NCBI GenBank assembly: GCA_026386805.1
Contig: JAPLMX010000113.1
Location: 1-35,566, forward strand
Source of the DNA: Phycisphaerae bacterium
GTDB lineage: Bacteria > Planctomycetota > Phycisphaerae > Sedimentisphaerales > Anaerobacaceae
DNA length: 35,566 nucleotides
Direction of reading: 5' to 3'
This document shows positions 22,824-30,892 of the stretch, piece after piece. The notes under the pieces were generated by a model. That model made no database searches, had not been told where the DNA came from, and saw only the letters and a program-made list of their open reading frames with translations. How positions within the stretch are numbered: position 1 is the first letter of the stretch; each line of letters starts with the position of its first letter. The position numbers and the translations under genes are program-made.

Positions 22824-24296
22824 ATGCCGGTACACGATTTGACAGCAATGGAACTGCGGGACCGGATTGCCGCCGGGCAGGTCAGCAGTGTCGAGGCCAC
22901 ACGGGCGGTCTTGGACCGGATCGACCGTTTGGACCCGGTCGTCGGGGCGTATCTGTCGATTCTCCCCGAGAGGGCCTTGGAAACCGCGAAGGAAGTGGAT
23001 CGTAAGATCGCGGCGGGTGAGCCGGTGGGAACTTTGGCCGGGGTCCCCATCGCCATCAAGGATGTTTTATGCACCAGTTTCGGCACGACGACCTGCGGGT
23101 CGCGAATTCTCCAGAACTTCCATTCGCCTTATGATGCGACCGTGGTCCGCAAGCTTCTCGACGCGGACGCGATCATCGTCGGCAAGACCAATATGGACGA
23201 GTTCGCGATGGGTTCGAGCACGGAGAACTCGGGCTTGCGAAAGACCGTCAATCCGTGGGACACGTCCCGCGTGCCGGGCGGCAGCAGCGGCGGCTCGACG
23301 GCGGCGATGGCGGCCCGGATGTGCTTTGCCGCTCTGGGCTCGGACACGGGTGGCTCGATTCGCCAGCCGGCGAGCTTCTGCGGCGTCGTGGGCCTCAAAC
23401 CGACCTACGGCCGCGTCTCTCGCTATGGCTTGGTCGCCTACGGCTCCAGTCTCGATCAGATTGGGCCTATCGCCGGCACGGTGGCGGATGCGGCGCTGTT
23501 GCTCAGCGTGATCGCCGGACACGACCCGGCCGACAGCACGAGCGTCGATGAGAAAGCGGCGCCGGCGGGGGATTACCTTGCGGGGCTCAATGAGCCGGTC
23601 GAAGGACTCAAGATCGGCATCGCCTCTGCCTTCAATGCGGGGGCCGAGCCGGCGATCCAGAAGGCCATCGGTGAAGCCGTGGACGATTACCGCGAGGCCG
23701 GCGCCGAGATCGTCGAAGTGGACATGCCGCACTTGGACTATGCCATTGCGGCGTACTACGTCATCGCGACGGCCGAGGCGTCCAGCAACCTGGCCCGCTA
23801 CGACGGCGTCCACTACGGCTACCGCAGCGAGAACGCGAATGACTATATCGAGGTCTACACGAAGTCGCGGGAGGAGGCCTTCGGCAAAGAGGTCAAGCGG
23901 CGGATCATGCTCGGGACCTACGCTCTTTCGAGCGGCTACTACGACGCCTATTACCTCAAGGCCCTCAAGGTGAGGAACCTCATTCGCGGCGATTTCGTCC
24001 GGGCCTTCGAGCGGTGCGATTGCCTCATGATGCCGGCGGCGCCGACCACGGCGTTCCAGATCGGCGAGAAGGTGGACGACCCACTGAAGATGTACCTGGC
24101 GGACATCTACACGGTCGCGGTCAATCTCGCGGGCATTCCCGGCATCAGTATCCCATGTGGGTTCGATGCTGCGGGCCTGCCGATTGGTCTGCAAATCCTG
24201 ACGCCCGCCTTCAGCGAGGCCAAGCTGCTGCGGATCGCCCGGATGTACGAGGCCCGAACGAACTGGCACACGAGGAAACCGGTAGGGTTGGAATAA
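22824..24296 (+). CDS. gatA: Glutamyl/aspartyl-tRNA amidotransferase subunit A
   Basis: The 490-residue glutaminase subunit of GatCAB, which frees ammonia from glutamine. It belongs to the amidase-signature family. The Ser-cisSer-Lys triad is exactly placed: Lys79 (AIKDVLC), Ser154 (PGGSSGGS) and Ser178 (DTGGSIRQPAS), the numbering known for other GatA proteins. GLKPTYGRVSRYGLVAYGSSLDQIGP is the typical following stretch. Full length. The stop codon lies within the first unit of an octamer array, so the last codons may have been altered by it. Confidence 0.97.
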   Translation: MPVHDLTAMELRDRIAAGQVSSVEATRAVLDRIDRLDPVVGAYLSILPERALETAKEVDRKIAAGEPVGTLAGVPIAIKDVLCTSFGTTTCGSRILQNFHSPYDATVVRKLLDADAIIVGKTNMDEFAMGSSTENSGLRKTVNPWDTSRVPGGSSGGSTAAMAARMCFAALGSDTGGSIRQPASFCGVVGLKPTYGRVSRYGLVAYGSSLDQIGPIAGTVADAALLLSVIAGHDPADSTSVDEKAAPAGDYLAGLNEPVEGLKIGIASAFNAGAEPAIQKAIGEAVDDYREAGAEIVEVDMPHLDYAIAAYYVIATAEASSNLARYDGVHYGYRSENANDYIEVYTKSREEAFGKEVKRRIMLGTYALSSGYYDAYYLKALKVRNLIRGDFVRAFERCDCLMMPAAPTTAFQIGEKVDDPLKMYLADIYTVAVNLAGIPGISIPCGFDAAGLPIGLQILTPAFSEAKLLRIARMYEARTNWHTRKPVGLE

Positions 24297-24370
24297 TGGA
24301 ATGATGGAATAGTGGAATGATGGGCGGACGACTCGCACTCTCCCAGCATTCCAGTATTCCATCATTCCAA
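24289..24370. repeat. Inverted pair of octamer arrays between gatA and gatB
   Basis: The left arm is TGGAATAA, TGGAATGA, TGGAATAG, TGGAATGA (24289-24320). The right arm is CATTCCAG, TATTCCAT, CATTCCAA (24347-24370). The arms are complementary with a 26-base loop. The first unit contains the gatA stop codon TAA (24294-24296). Confidence 0.85.
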
Positions 24371-24395
24371 TCCCGTTCATGCGTGAAGGGATGAT

Positions 24396-25865
24396 TTGGG
24401 TGTGAGTGATCTGACCTACAAAGTGATTGTCGGCCTGGAGATCCACGTACAGCTCAATACGCGGACGAAGATGTTCTGCAGTTGTGCGCTGAGCTTCGGC
24501 GAGGAGGCGAATAGCCGGGTCTGCCCGGTGTGCCTGGGTCTGCCGGGGGCGCTGCCGGTCATGAACCGGCAGGCGGTCGAGTATGCGATGCTCGCGGCGC
24601 TGGCGCTGGACTGCCCGGTGGCCGAGTTCACGAAGTGGGACCGCAAAAGCTACTACTACCCGGACTTGCCCAAGAATTACCAGATCAGCCAGTACGACCT
24701 GCCTCTCGGCGGCCCCGGCTCCATCGAGATTCCGCTCGAAGACGGCACCACGAAGAAAGTCCGCATCCGGCGGGCGCATTTGGAAGAGGACGCCGGCAAG
24801 AATGTGCACGCCGCCGGCAGCTTTTCGCAGGTGGATTTGAACCGGGCGGGCACACCGCTGCTGGAGATTGTCACGGAGCCGGACCTAAACGGTCCCGAGC
24901 AGGTGCGGGCGCTGGCCGTCGAGCTGCAAAGGATCGTGCGCTACCTCGGCATCTCCGAGGCGGATATGCAAAAAGGGCACATGCGGTTCGAGCCCAATGT
25001 CAACCTCGTCATCGACCGGGCGGGCCAGCAGTTCAAGACGCCGATTGCCGAGGTGAAAAACCTCAACAGCTTCCGGGCCTTGGAACGGAGCGTCGCCTAC
25101 GAAATCCGCCGGCAGCTCGACGACTTCCTCGAGACCGGCCGGACGATGCAAATGGGCAACAAGTCCACGCGCGGCTGGAACGACGTGCACGAGGCGACGG
25201 TGCTTCAGCGGGAGAAGGAAGAGGCCCACGACTATCGGTACTTCCCCGACCCCGATCTTGTCCCCGTGGTCACGACGCGTCAGTGGCTGGACGAGATTCG
25301 GTCCCGGCTGTGCGAGTTGCCTTTGCAGAGGCAGGTCCGCTACGTGCAGGCGTATGGCCTGAGCGAGTACGACGCGGGGGTCCTGACGGGGGATCGCTCG
25401 ACGGCCGATTTCTTCGAGCAGGCGGTGGGTTCGGGCGGCGATCCGAAGCGGATCTGCAACCTGCTCACTCAGGTCGGCCTGAAGCTGGCCAACGAGCGGG
25501 GCCGCGATTTGCTGGGCTTGGGACTGGAGCCGAACGCCGTCGCGACTTTGGCCGGCATGATCGATCAGGGTGTCATCAGCGCCTCGGCAGGCAACACGAT
25601 TCTCCAGGCAATGGTCGAGACGGGTAAGAAGCCCGAGACCCTTGCCCAAGAGCTGAACCTGGTGCAAAAGAGTGACGCCGGTGAGCTGGAAGGCATCGTG
25701 GACCAGGTCCTCAAAGAGAACGCCGCGGCGGCCGCCGATGTCGTGGCCGGCGGCAAGAAGAGCCAGAAGGCCCGAGGATTCCTCCTGGGCCAGGTTATGC
25801 AGAAGACCAAGGGACAGGCCAACCCGAAAGTGGTCTCCGAAATCCTCAATAGGAAACTAAGGTAA
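24396..25865 (+). CDS. gatB: Glutamyl/aspartyl-tRNA amidotransferase subunit B
   Basis: The 489-residue tRNA-binding and kinase-like subunit of GatCAB. The opening YKVIVGLEIHVQLNTRTKMFCSC is diagnostic; also seen are CPVCLGLPGALPVMN, KNYQISQYDLPL, RAHLEEDAGKN, DLNRAGTPLLEIVTEPD and FEPNVNL, then the helical YqeY-type tail (KSDAGELEGIVDQVLKEN...GFLLGQVMQKTKGQANPKVV). The start is TTG 24396 or GTG 24402; AAGGG at 24386-24390 suits the first slightly better by spacing. The stop overlaps the cupin start by one base. Confidence 0.97.
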   Translation: MGVSDLTYKVIVGLEIHVQLNTRTKMFCSCALSFGEEANSRVCPVCLGLPGALPVMNRQAVEYAMLAALALDCPVAEFTKWDRKSYYYPDLPKNYQISQYDLPLGGPGSIEIPLEDGTTKKVRIRRAHLEEDAGKNVHAAGSFSQVDLNRAGTPLLEIVTEPDLNGPEQVRALAVELQRIVRYLGISEADMQKGHMRFEPNVNLVIDRAGQQFKTPIAEVKNLNSFRALERSVAYEIRRQLDDFLETGRTMQMGNKSTRGWNDVHEATVLQREKEEAHDYRYFPDPDLVPVVTTRQWLDEIRSRLCELPLQRQVRYVQAYGLSEYDAGVLTGDRSTADFFEQAVGSGGDPKRICNLLTQVGLKLANERGRDLLGLGLEPNAVATLAGMIDQGVISASAGNTILQAMVETGKKPETLAQELNLVQKSDAGELEGIVDQVLKENAAAAADVVAGGKKSQKARGFLLGQVMQKTKGQANPKVVSEILNRKLR

Positions 25866-26215
25866 TGGCGATGAAGGCACAGAAGAGCGCGAACGTTGCG
25901 AGAAAGCCGGTGAACGTCGAGGGGGCCAAGGGGGTTGCGATTCGCGTGCTGATCTCGAAGGACGACGGGGCACCGACGTTCGCCATGCGGATGTTCGAGG
26001 TCCAGCCCGGCGGGCACACCCCTCTGCACCGCCATCCGCACGAGCACGAAGTCTTTGTTCTCCAGGGCTCCGGCACGTTCGTTCACGAAGGCAAGGACCA
26101 CCCGATCTCGCCCGAAGACGTGGTCTTCGTCCCCGGCGGCGACGAGCACTGCTTCAAGAACGCCGGCAATTCCATCCTGCGATTCCTGTGCCTGGTGCCC
26201 CTGTCCGGCGCGTGA
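25865..26215 (+). CDS. Single-domain cupin protein
   Basis: A 116-residue cupin_2 barrel. Metal ligands are seen in GGHTPLHRHPHEHEVFVLQGSG (His-x-His with Glu) and the second motif in VPGGDEHCFKNAG (His). The start ATG 25865 overlaps the gatB stop (TAATG), and ATG 25871 is an alternative with AAGG at better spacing. It is coupled to gatB but has no known role in amidation. It probably binds a small ligand or acts as a simple dioxygenase or isomerase; the substrate cannot be told. Confidence 0.85.
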   Translation: MAMKAQKSANVARKPVNVEGAKGVAIRVLISKDDGAPTFAMRMFEVQPGGHTPLHRHPHEHEVFVLQGSGTFVHEGKDHPISPEDVVFVPGGDEHCFKNAGNSILRFLCLVPLSGA

Positions 26216-26229
26216 GCAGGACTGGCGAC

Positions 26230-27111
26230 TTAGCGCGCATCGTTGACTCGCCGGAAGGAAAAGCGGTAGCCTTCGTAGAGGGCGATTCCGTAAAACAGCA
26301 GGTCCATCGAGCGGAAGGTCGCGATCATCGTGGCCGGGATCAGGACCGGATTGCGGCAGACGTGCGCCAGTACCGCCGGCGTTGAGAGGCCCTGCTGGCC
26401 GGCGACGAGCGTGCACACGCTCAGGAGGTTGCCAAGCAGACAGCCGAGAACCGTCAGTGTCACCCCCAGATAGCCGAACGATTGGGCGATGCCCCGGCCG
26501 AGCATCCGCACCGTGCCGCCGACGAGCAGACCGACGGCCATCGCCATCCAGCCGATCTGATGGCTGACCGCCATCGTAATCAAGGTCCAAGCCATCGCTC
26601 CCACGGCCGCGGCTGCCAAGCCACCGGCCAGGGCGAGGGAGAAGCTCTGTTTCGCACGTTGCTCGGAGAGCGCCAGCTCGATGTCATTCTGTCCCGACGC
26701 TGTCATGCTGCCGGCGGCGCATGGGAGGTCCAGGATACTCTGCAGTCCCGGCACCTCCTCGGCGGATAGTGCAACCGCGAGGCGCGGACGGCCCGCCCTG
26801 GGCCGCAGCTCCAGCCCTTGCGGCGCCGCCGTGATATCCACGAGGCGGGGGTGCTGAGAATCGGGTTGAGATTGAGGCTCGAGCCGTGGCTCGCCGGCCT
26901 CACGGCCTGCCAGCGTTGGGCGAGACTGCGGCTTGTCCTGTGCCGGTGGCTGTGTCCGGCCGTCCTCGGTCTCGATGTCGGACAACCTCTTGCGCCGCGA
27001 CCGGGACCCCTTTCTTGGCTCGTTGGATTCCGGCGGCGTCACGTTGATGTCGACCAGCGGCTCTTTGGTCGCCGTCGGCTGCGGCTCGCGATCGTTGTAC
27101 ATGGGTCTCAT
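26230..27111 (-). CDS. Membrane protein with long disordered N-terminus
   Basis: A 293-residue protein from ATG 27109-27111, preceded by AGGAG at five bases. Residues 1-110 are polar and Pro/Arg/Gln-rich (PRKGSRSRRKRL, PPAQDKPQSRP), probably unstructured and cytoplasmic. Residues 150-290 contain about four membrane helices (SLALAGGLAAAAVGAMAWTLITMA, GWMAMAVGLLVGGTVRML, FGYLGVTLTVLGCLLGNLLSVCTLV, MDLLFYGIALYEGY). The pattern resembles planctomycete proteins with a conserved C-terminal membrane block, but I recognise no function. It converges with the cupin gene 14 bases away. Confidence 0.7.
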   Translation of the reverse strand: MRPMYNDREPQPTATKEPLVDINVTPPESNEPRKGSRSRRKRLSDIETEDGRTQPPAQDKPQSRPTLAGREAGEPRLEPQSQPDSQHPRLVDITAAPQGLELRPRAGRPRLAVALSAEEVPGLQSILDLPCAAGSMTASGQNDIELALSEQRAKQSFSLALAGGLAAAAVGAMAWTLITMAVSHQIGWMAMAVGLLVGGTVRMLGRGIAQSFGYLGVTLTVLGCLLGNLLSVCTLVAGQQGLSTPAVLAHVCRNPVLIPATMIATFRSMDLLFYGIALYEGYRFSFRRVNDAR

Positions 27112-27386
27112 AGCACTCCTAATCTTCAAGACAGCCACAGGCGGTGTCAGCGCAGCGGCTCTCGGCAACGACCGGCGTCGGGTGGGAGGTGGGGCCCGCC
27201 GCCTCCAGGACCGGGAGCTATCGGCCTGTTGCACCGCCGGACGCCCAACGGCGCAGAAGACCTCTTCCTAATTCATACGAAACAGCCGGGCAAATGCAAA
27301 GTCACCCGTCATCGAAGACGGTTGGCATGCTCGATAGGTCCATTTTTAGAACTCTGCGTTTGCCCTGGGATTTGGAGGAGTCCAGG
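27112..27386. other. Gap between the membrane protein and rmlA, no gene seen
   Basis: No frame with a family match was found. The first bases hold the ribosome site of the minus-strand gene. The GC-rich stretch near 27170-27250 has short self-complementary runs (GGTGGGGCCCGCCGCC) but no T-run. The rml promoter begins at 27387. Confidence 0.4.
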
Positions 27387-27415
27387 TTGACGGCCGTGTG
27401 ACCAGGGCGTAGAAT
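27387..27415 (+). promoter_or_regulatory. Sigma-70-type promoter of the rmlACDB operon
   Basis: TTGACG (27387-27392) and TAGAAT (27410-27415) are separated by 17 bases, 33 bases before the rmlA start. GGGAG precedes the ATG at 27449. Confidence 0.7.
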
Positions 27416-27448
27416 CTCCCGTGTCCTGATACTGATTGGGAGATACTT

Positions 27449-28174
27449 ATGAATCTCAGAGGCGTTGTACTCGCCGGGGGAACCGGGTCTCGACTGCGGC
27501 CGCTGACGAAGGTGACCAACAAGCACCTTCTGCCGGTCGGGCAAAAACCCATGATCTATTACCCGATCGACAAGCTCATCGGCGTCGGGATTGAGGAAAT
27601 CCTGATCGTCACGGGCGTCGAGCACATGGGCGACGTCGTGGGCTTGCTGGGGTCGGGCCGGGAGTTCGGGTGCCGGTTCACGTACAAGGTCCAAGACGAG
27701 GCGGGCGGCATCGCCCAGGCCCTGGGGCTGGCGGAGAACTTCGCCAACCAGCAGCCCTTGGCCGTAATTCTTGGCGACAACATCTTCCAGGCGAGTCTCA
27801 AAGTGCACGCCCAACGGTTCCTCTCACAGGGGACCGGCGCTCGCCTGCTGCTCAAGAAAGTGTCCGACCCGCACCGGTTCGGCGTGGCGGAAATCCGGGA
27901 CGGCAAGGTCCTCGGCATCGAGGAGAAGCCCAAGTGCCCCAAGAGCGACCATGCCATCATCGGCGTCTACTTCTACGATGCCGGCGTCTTCGACATCATC
28001 CGGACCTTAAAACCGTCGGGCCGGGGCGAGCTGGAGATCACCGACGTGAACAACGCTTATATTCGCAAGGGACAGTTGGCCTGTGACGTGCTCGACGGCT
28101 GGTGGACGGACGCCGGGACGTTCGATTCGCTCGTGCGGGCCAGCGACCTCGTGCTCAGGGAACCGCCCCAATGA
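27449..28174 (+). CDS. rmlA: Glucose-1-phosphate thymidylyltransferase-type nucleotidyltransferase
   Basis: A 241-residue sugar nucleotidyltransferase, first enzyme of dTDP-L-rhamnose synthesis. VVLAGGTGSRLRPLTKVTNKHLLPVGQKPMIYYPIDKL is the signature with the phosphate-binding GGTGSR loop and the catalytic Lys. ILGDNIF carries the metal-binding Asp, and FGVAEIRDGKVLGIEEKP and WWTDAGTFDSL complete the set. It is about 50 residues shorter than E. coli RmlA, lacking the C-terminal dimer helices, as in many short bacterial and archaeal forms. First gene of a four-gene overlapping operon. Confidence 0.92.
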   Translation: MNLRGVVLAGGTGSRLRPLTKVTNKHLLPVGQKPMIYYPIDKLIGVGIEEILIVTGVEHMGDVVGLLGSGREFGCRFTYKVQDEAGGIAQALGLAENFANQQPLAVILGDNIFQASLKVHAQRFLSQGTGARLLLKKVSDPHRFGVAEIRDGKVLGIEEKPKCPKSDHAIIGVYFYDAGVFDIIRTLKPSGRGELEITDVNNAYIRKGQLACDVLDGWWTDAGTFDSLVRASDLVLREPPQ

Positions 28175-28698
28175 CAAAGCAGCTTCTGCCGTTGAAAGTC
28201 GTCCAGGTAGATGAAGGTCTTGTGGTTCGCAGCTCGGGTGGACCGATCGAAGGGTTCGGCGTGCGTCGTGGCAAAGTGATTCCCGACGAGCGCGGCCGGC
28301 TCGGCGAGATCCTGCGGGCGGACGACCCGTGGTTCCAGAAGTTCGGCCAGGTCTACTTCACCACAACTTTCCCGGGCGTTGTGAAAGCATGGCACTTCCA
28401 CAGGAAACAGACCGACCATTTCTATGTCGTGCGCGGCACCGTGAAGGTGGCCCTCTACGATGCGAGGCAGGATTCGCCGACGCACGGGACGGTGAACGAG
28501 CTTTACCTCGGCGAGCATTGTCCGGGCCTGGTACGCATCCCGCCGGGCGTGCAGCACGGCTGGATGTGCGTCGGCGAGACGGAGGCGTACATCATCAACG
28601 TGGTCTCCGAGGCGTACAACCCGGCGAGTCCGGATGAGTTTCGCACTCACCCTCACGACAACGATATCCCCTATGACTGGACGCGGCGGGATGGGTAA
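28171..28698 (+). CDS. rmlC: dTDP-4-dehydrorhamnose 3,5-epimerase-like cupin
   Basis: A 175-residue RmlC-family protein. ATG 28171 overlaps the rmlA stop (ATGA). The conserved core is present: DERGRLGEILRADDP, FGQVYFTTTFPGVVKAWHFHRKQTDHFYVVRG (His of the active site), VRIPPGVQHGWMCVGE and YNPASPDEFR. The family double-epimerises dTDP-4-keto-6-deoxyglucose. The context in rmlACDB supports the call. Its shorter spacing around the His could mean a relaxed or 3-epimerase-like specificity; I cannot decide. Confidence 0.88.
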   Translation: MTKQLLPLKVVQVDEGLVVRSSGGPIEGFGVRRGKVIPDERGRLGEILRADDPWFQKFGQVYFTTTFPGVVKAWHFHRKQTDHFYVVRGTVKVALYDARQDSPTHGTVNELYLGEHCPGLVRIPPGVQHGWMCVGETEAYIINVVSEAYNPASPDEFRTHPHDNDIPYDWTRRDG

Positions 28699-29533
28699 CG
28701 AGGTGATAGCACTGCTCGGAGGCAGGGGCATGCTCGGCACGGAGGTGGTGGCGGCTTGCTCGCAGCGGAACCGCACGGTGCGCGTTTACGACCTTCCCGA
28801 ATTCGATATCGCGAACGAGGACCATCTCCGGCAAGCGGTCGAGGCGGCGGATGCGATCATCAATTGTGCCGCCTATACCAATGTGGACGGGGCACAAGGC
28901 CAGACGGAGCTCGCCTATCGCGTGAACGCCGAGGCTGTGGGGCGGTTGGGCCGGCTGGCCCGAGAGCTGGGCAAGTGGGTGCTGCACATCAGCACGGATT
29001 TTGTCTTCGACGGCGGACTGGACCGGCCGTATGTCGAGACCGATAGCCCGAACCCGATCAACGAGTACGGCAGGAGCAAGCTTGCCGGCGAGGTGCTTCT
29101 GGGGGACAGCGGCTGTACCCATTGTCTCGTCCGGTTGGAGTGGACCTACGGTCTGCACGGCCGGAATTTCGTTACCAAGCTGGTGGAGCGGGCCAAGACC
29201 AGCCAATCACTGAGTGTCGTTAGCGATCAGGTCGGCTCGCCCACGGCGACGACGGAGGCGGCCAAGGCCATCTGCGATCTCCTGGAGCAACGCGCTGAGG
29301 GGCTTTTTCATTTCGCCAGTGCGGGGTACGTCAGCCGCTACGACATGGCCGCCTTTGTTTTCGATCATCTTGGTCTGGAGGTTGTGTTGAGGCCCTGCCG
29401 TACCAGCGACTATCCGGCCGCGGCGGCTCGTCCGTTGAACAGCCGCTTCGATTGCCGCAAGATAGGGCCGCTCCTACGCGAGCCGATTGCCTCCTGGCAA
29501 CGGCCGCTGGAGCATTTTCTGAGGCAGCTATGA
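28691..29533 (+). CDS. rmlD: dTDP-4-dehydrorhamnose reductase
   Basis: A 280-residue short-chain-type reductase for the last step of dTDP-L-rhamnose synthesis. It has the NAD(P)-binding loop ALLGGRGMLGTEV, INCAAYTNVDGAQ, HISTDFVFDG and the catalytic YGRSK (Tyr126, Lys130). LRPCRTSDYPAAAARPLNSRFDC is typical of the RmlD C-terminus. I chose ATG 28691, which overlaps rmlC by eight bases; ATG 28673 would add six residues. Full length. Its stop overlaps rmlB (ATGA). Confidence 0.93.
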   Translation: MGNEVIALLGGRGMLGTEVVAACSQRNRTVRVYDLPEFDIANEDHLRQAVEAADAIINCAAYTNVDGAQGQTELAYRVNAEAVGRLGRLARELGKWVLHISTDFVFDGGLDRPYVETDSPNPINEYGRSKLAGEVLLGDSGCTHCLVRLEWTYGLHGRNFVTKLVERAKTSQSLSVVSDQVGSPTATTEAAKAICDLLEQRAEGLFHFASAGYVSRYDMAAFVFDHLGLEVVLRPCRTSDYPAAAARPLNSRFDCRKIGPLLREPIASWQRPLEHFLRQL

Positions 29534-30552
29534 CTATGAAGAATATTCTTGTCACAGGCGGCGCGGGCTTCATTGGGAGCAACTTCATCCGGATGGTGCT
29601 GACGGAGCACCCGGATTGCTTCGTCGTGAACCTCGATAAGCTGACGTATGCCGGCAATCTGGAGAACCTTGCCGAATTCCACCACCACGACCGATACCAG
29701 TTCGTGCATGGTGACATCTGCGACAGCCCGCTCGCCGTGAAGTTCCTCCTCGACCAGTGTCAGATCGACACGATCGTCAACTTCGCGGCCGAGAGCCATG
29801 TAGATCGTTCCATCACCGGCCCGAAGATCTTCATCGAGACGAACGTTGCCGGCACGCTGAACCTGCTGGAGGCCGCCCGGGACAAGAAAGTGGACCGCTT
29901 TCTGCAGGTTTCCACGGACGAGGTCTATGGCTCGCTGGGCTCCGAGGGCAAGTTCACGGAGCAGACGCCGCTGAGCCCGAATTCGCCCTATTCTGCGAGC
30001 AAGGCGGCGGCGGATCACCTGGTTCGGGCCTTCGGCCACACCTGGGGCCTCAAGTACAACATCACCCGTTGCTCCAACAACTACGGGCCGTACCAGTTCC
30101 CGGAGAAGCTCATCCCGCTGATGATCCACAACGCCCTGCACGACAAGGAGCTGCCCGTCTACGGCGACGGCATGCAGGTCCGGGACTGGCTCTACGTCTA
30201 CGACCACTGCACGGCTATCTGGTGCGTGTTGGACCAGGCACCGCCCGGCGAGATTTACAACATCGGCGGCTGCAACGAAAAGGCGAACCTGGACGTCATC
30301 AATCTGATCCTGGGGCGCGTTGGCAAGCCCACGACCCTGATCCGGCACGTGAAGGACCGGCCCGGGCACGACCGCCGGTACGCGATCGACGCCGGCAAGA
30401 TCATGCGGCAGTTGGGCTGGAAGCCCTCCGTCACGTTCGAGCAGGGCATCGCCCGGACCATCGACTGGTATCTGAGCAACGGCAAGTGGCTGGCGAACGT
30501 CGCTTCCGGCCAGTATCAGCAGTACTATGAGAAGATGTACGGCAATCGATGA
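29530..30552 (+). CDS. rmlB: dTDP-glucose 4,6-dehydratase
   Basis: A 340-residue NAD-dependent extended SDR enzyme, second step of the rhamnose pathway. ILVTGGAGFIGSNFIR (loop at residues 10-16), INFAAESHVDRSI, the catalytic STDEVYG (Thr129, Asp130, Glu131) and YSASKAAADH (Tyr154, Lys158) are intact, as are NNYGPYQFPEKLIPLMI and DRPGHDRRYAID. Full length. ATG 29530 overlaps the rmlD stop; ATG 29536 is an alternative. Last gene of rmlACDB; repeats fill the gap after it and no clear terminator is seen. Confidence 0.96.
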   Translation: MTMKNILVTGGAGFIGSNFIRMVLTEHPDCFVVNLDKLTYAGNLENLAEFHHHDRYQFVHGDICDSPLAVKFLLDQCQIDTIVNFAAESHVDRSITGPKIFIETNVAGTLNLLEAARDKKVDRFLQVSTDEVYGSLGSEGKFTEQTPLSPNSPYSASKAAADHLVRAFGHTWGLKYNITRCSNNYGPYQFPEKLIPLMIHNALHDKELPVYGDGMQVRDWLYVYDHCTAIWCVLDQAPPGEIYNIGGCNEKANLDVINLILGRVGKPTTLIRHVKDRPGHDRRYAIDAGKIMRQLGWKPSVTFEQGIARTIDWYLSNGKWLANVASGQYQQYYEKMYGNR

Positions 30553-30624
30553 CACGGCGCGTCAGAGGTCGTGCGGTGATGGATTGCCGCGCTTCGTCCC
30601 TAATGAAGCAGGCAGACCGAGGTT

Positions 30625-30731
30625 TGTCATGCTGAACGAAGTGAAGCATCTGGCCCACGGACGGAACTGGCTAAGAAATACGGGAGGCGGCCCAGTCGCG
30701 GCCCGGATCCTTCGCTGCGCTCAGGATGACA
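30625..30731. repeat. Dispersed repeat R4 with inverted ends (TGTCATGCTGAACGAAG type)
   Basis: The left end TGTCATGCTGAACGAAGTGA is complementary to the right end TCGCTGCGCTCAGGATGACA at most positions, with a GC-rich centre. This TGTCAT...ATGACA palindrome is a kind seen widely in bacterial intergenic DNA. It sits in the 340-base gap between rmlB and lpxI, where no gene is visible. Confidence 0.75.
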
Positions 30732-30765
30732 GATCATCCAGGGTAGCCGCTTCCTCTATCCTGTC

Positions 30766-30852
30766 CGCCGCGCAGCGGCTTCGCAGCCGGTGTCAGGAAG
30801 AAACCCAGGCACCCGAGCCGTCAGTTTCTTAGGAGGAGCGCAGCGGCGAAGC
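30766..30852 (-). repeat. Dispersed repeat R2, uninterrupted copy
   Basis: Read on the minus strand it contains CTCCTAAGAAACTGACGGCT, CGGGTGCCTGGGTTTCTTCC, then ACACCGGCTGCGAAGCCGCT. The same order occurs on the plus strand at 33757-33922, where another repeat interrupts it. AAGAAAC and GTTTCTT can pair, as can AGCGGCTTCGCAGCCG. Confidence 0.75.
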
Positions 30853-30892
30853 GATCTCCCCCCGGTGGTTGCGGGACTTGCGAAATGTGCTT

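Noticed and set aside
23067..24809. Open frame of 580 codons on the minus strand
   Set aside because: It lies antisense to gatA and the start of gatB, has no family similarity, and arises because GC-rich codons leave the opposite frame free of stops.
27359..27370. GCGTTTGCCCTG occurring here and again near 32570
   Set aside because: A 12-base match in non-matching contexts; too little to call a shared site.
29410..30555. Open frame of 381 codons on the minus strand
   Set aside because: It is antisense to rmlB, which has all its catalytic motifs; the mirror frame is a codon-bias effect.
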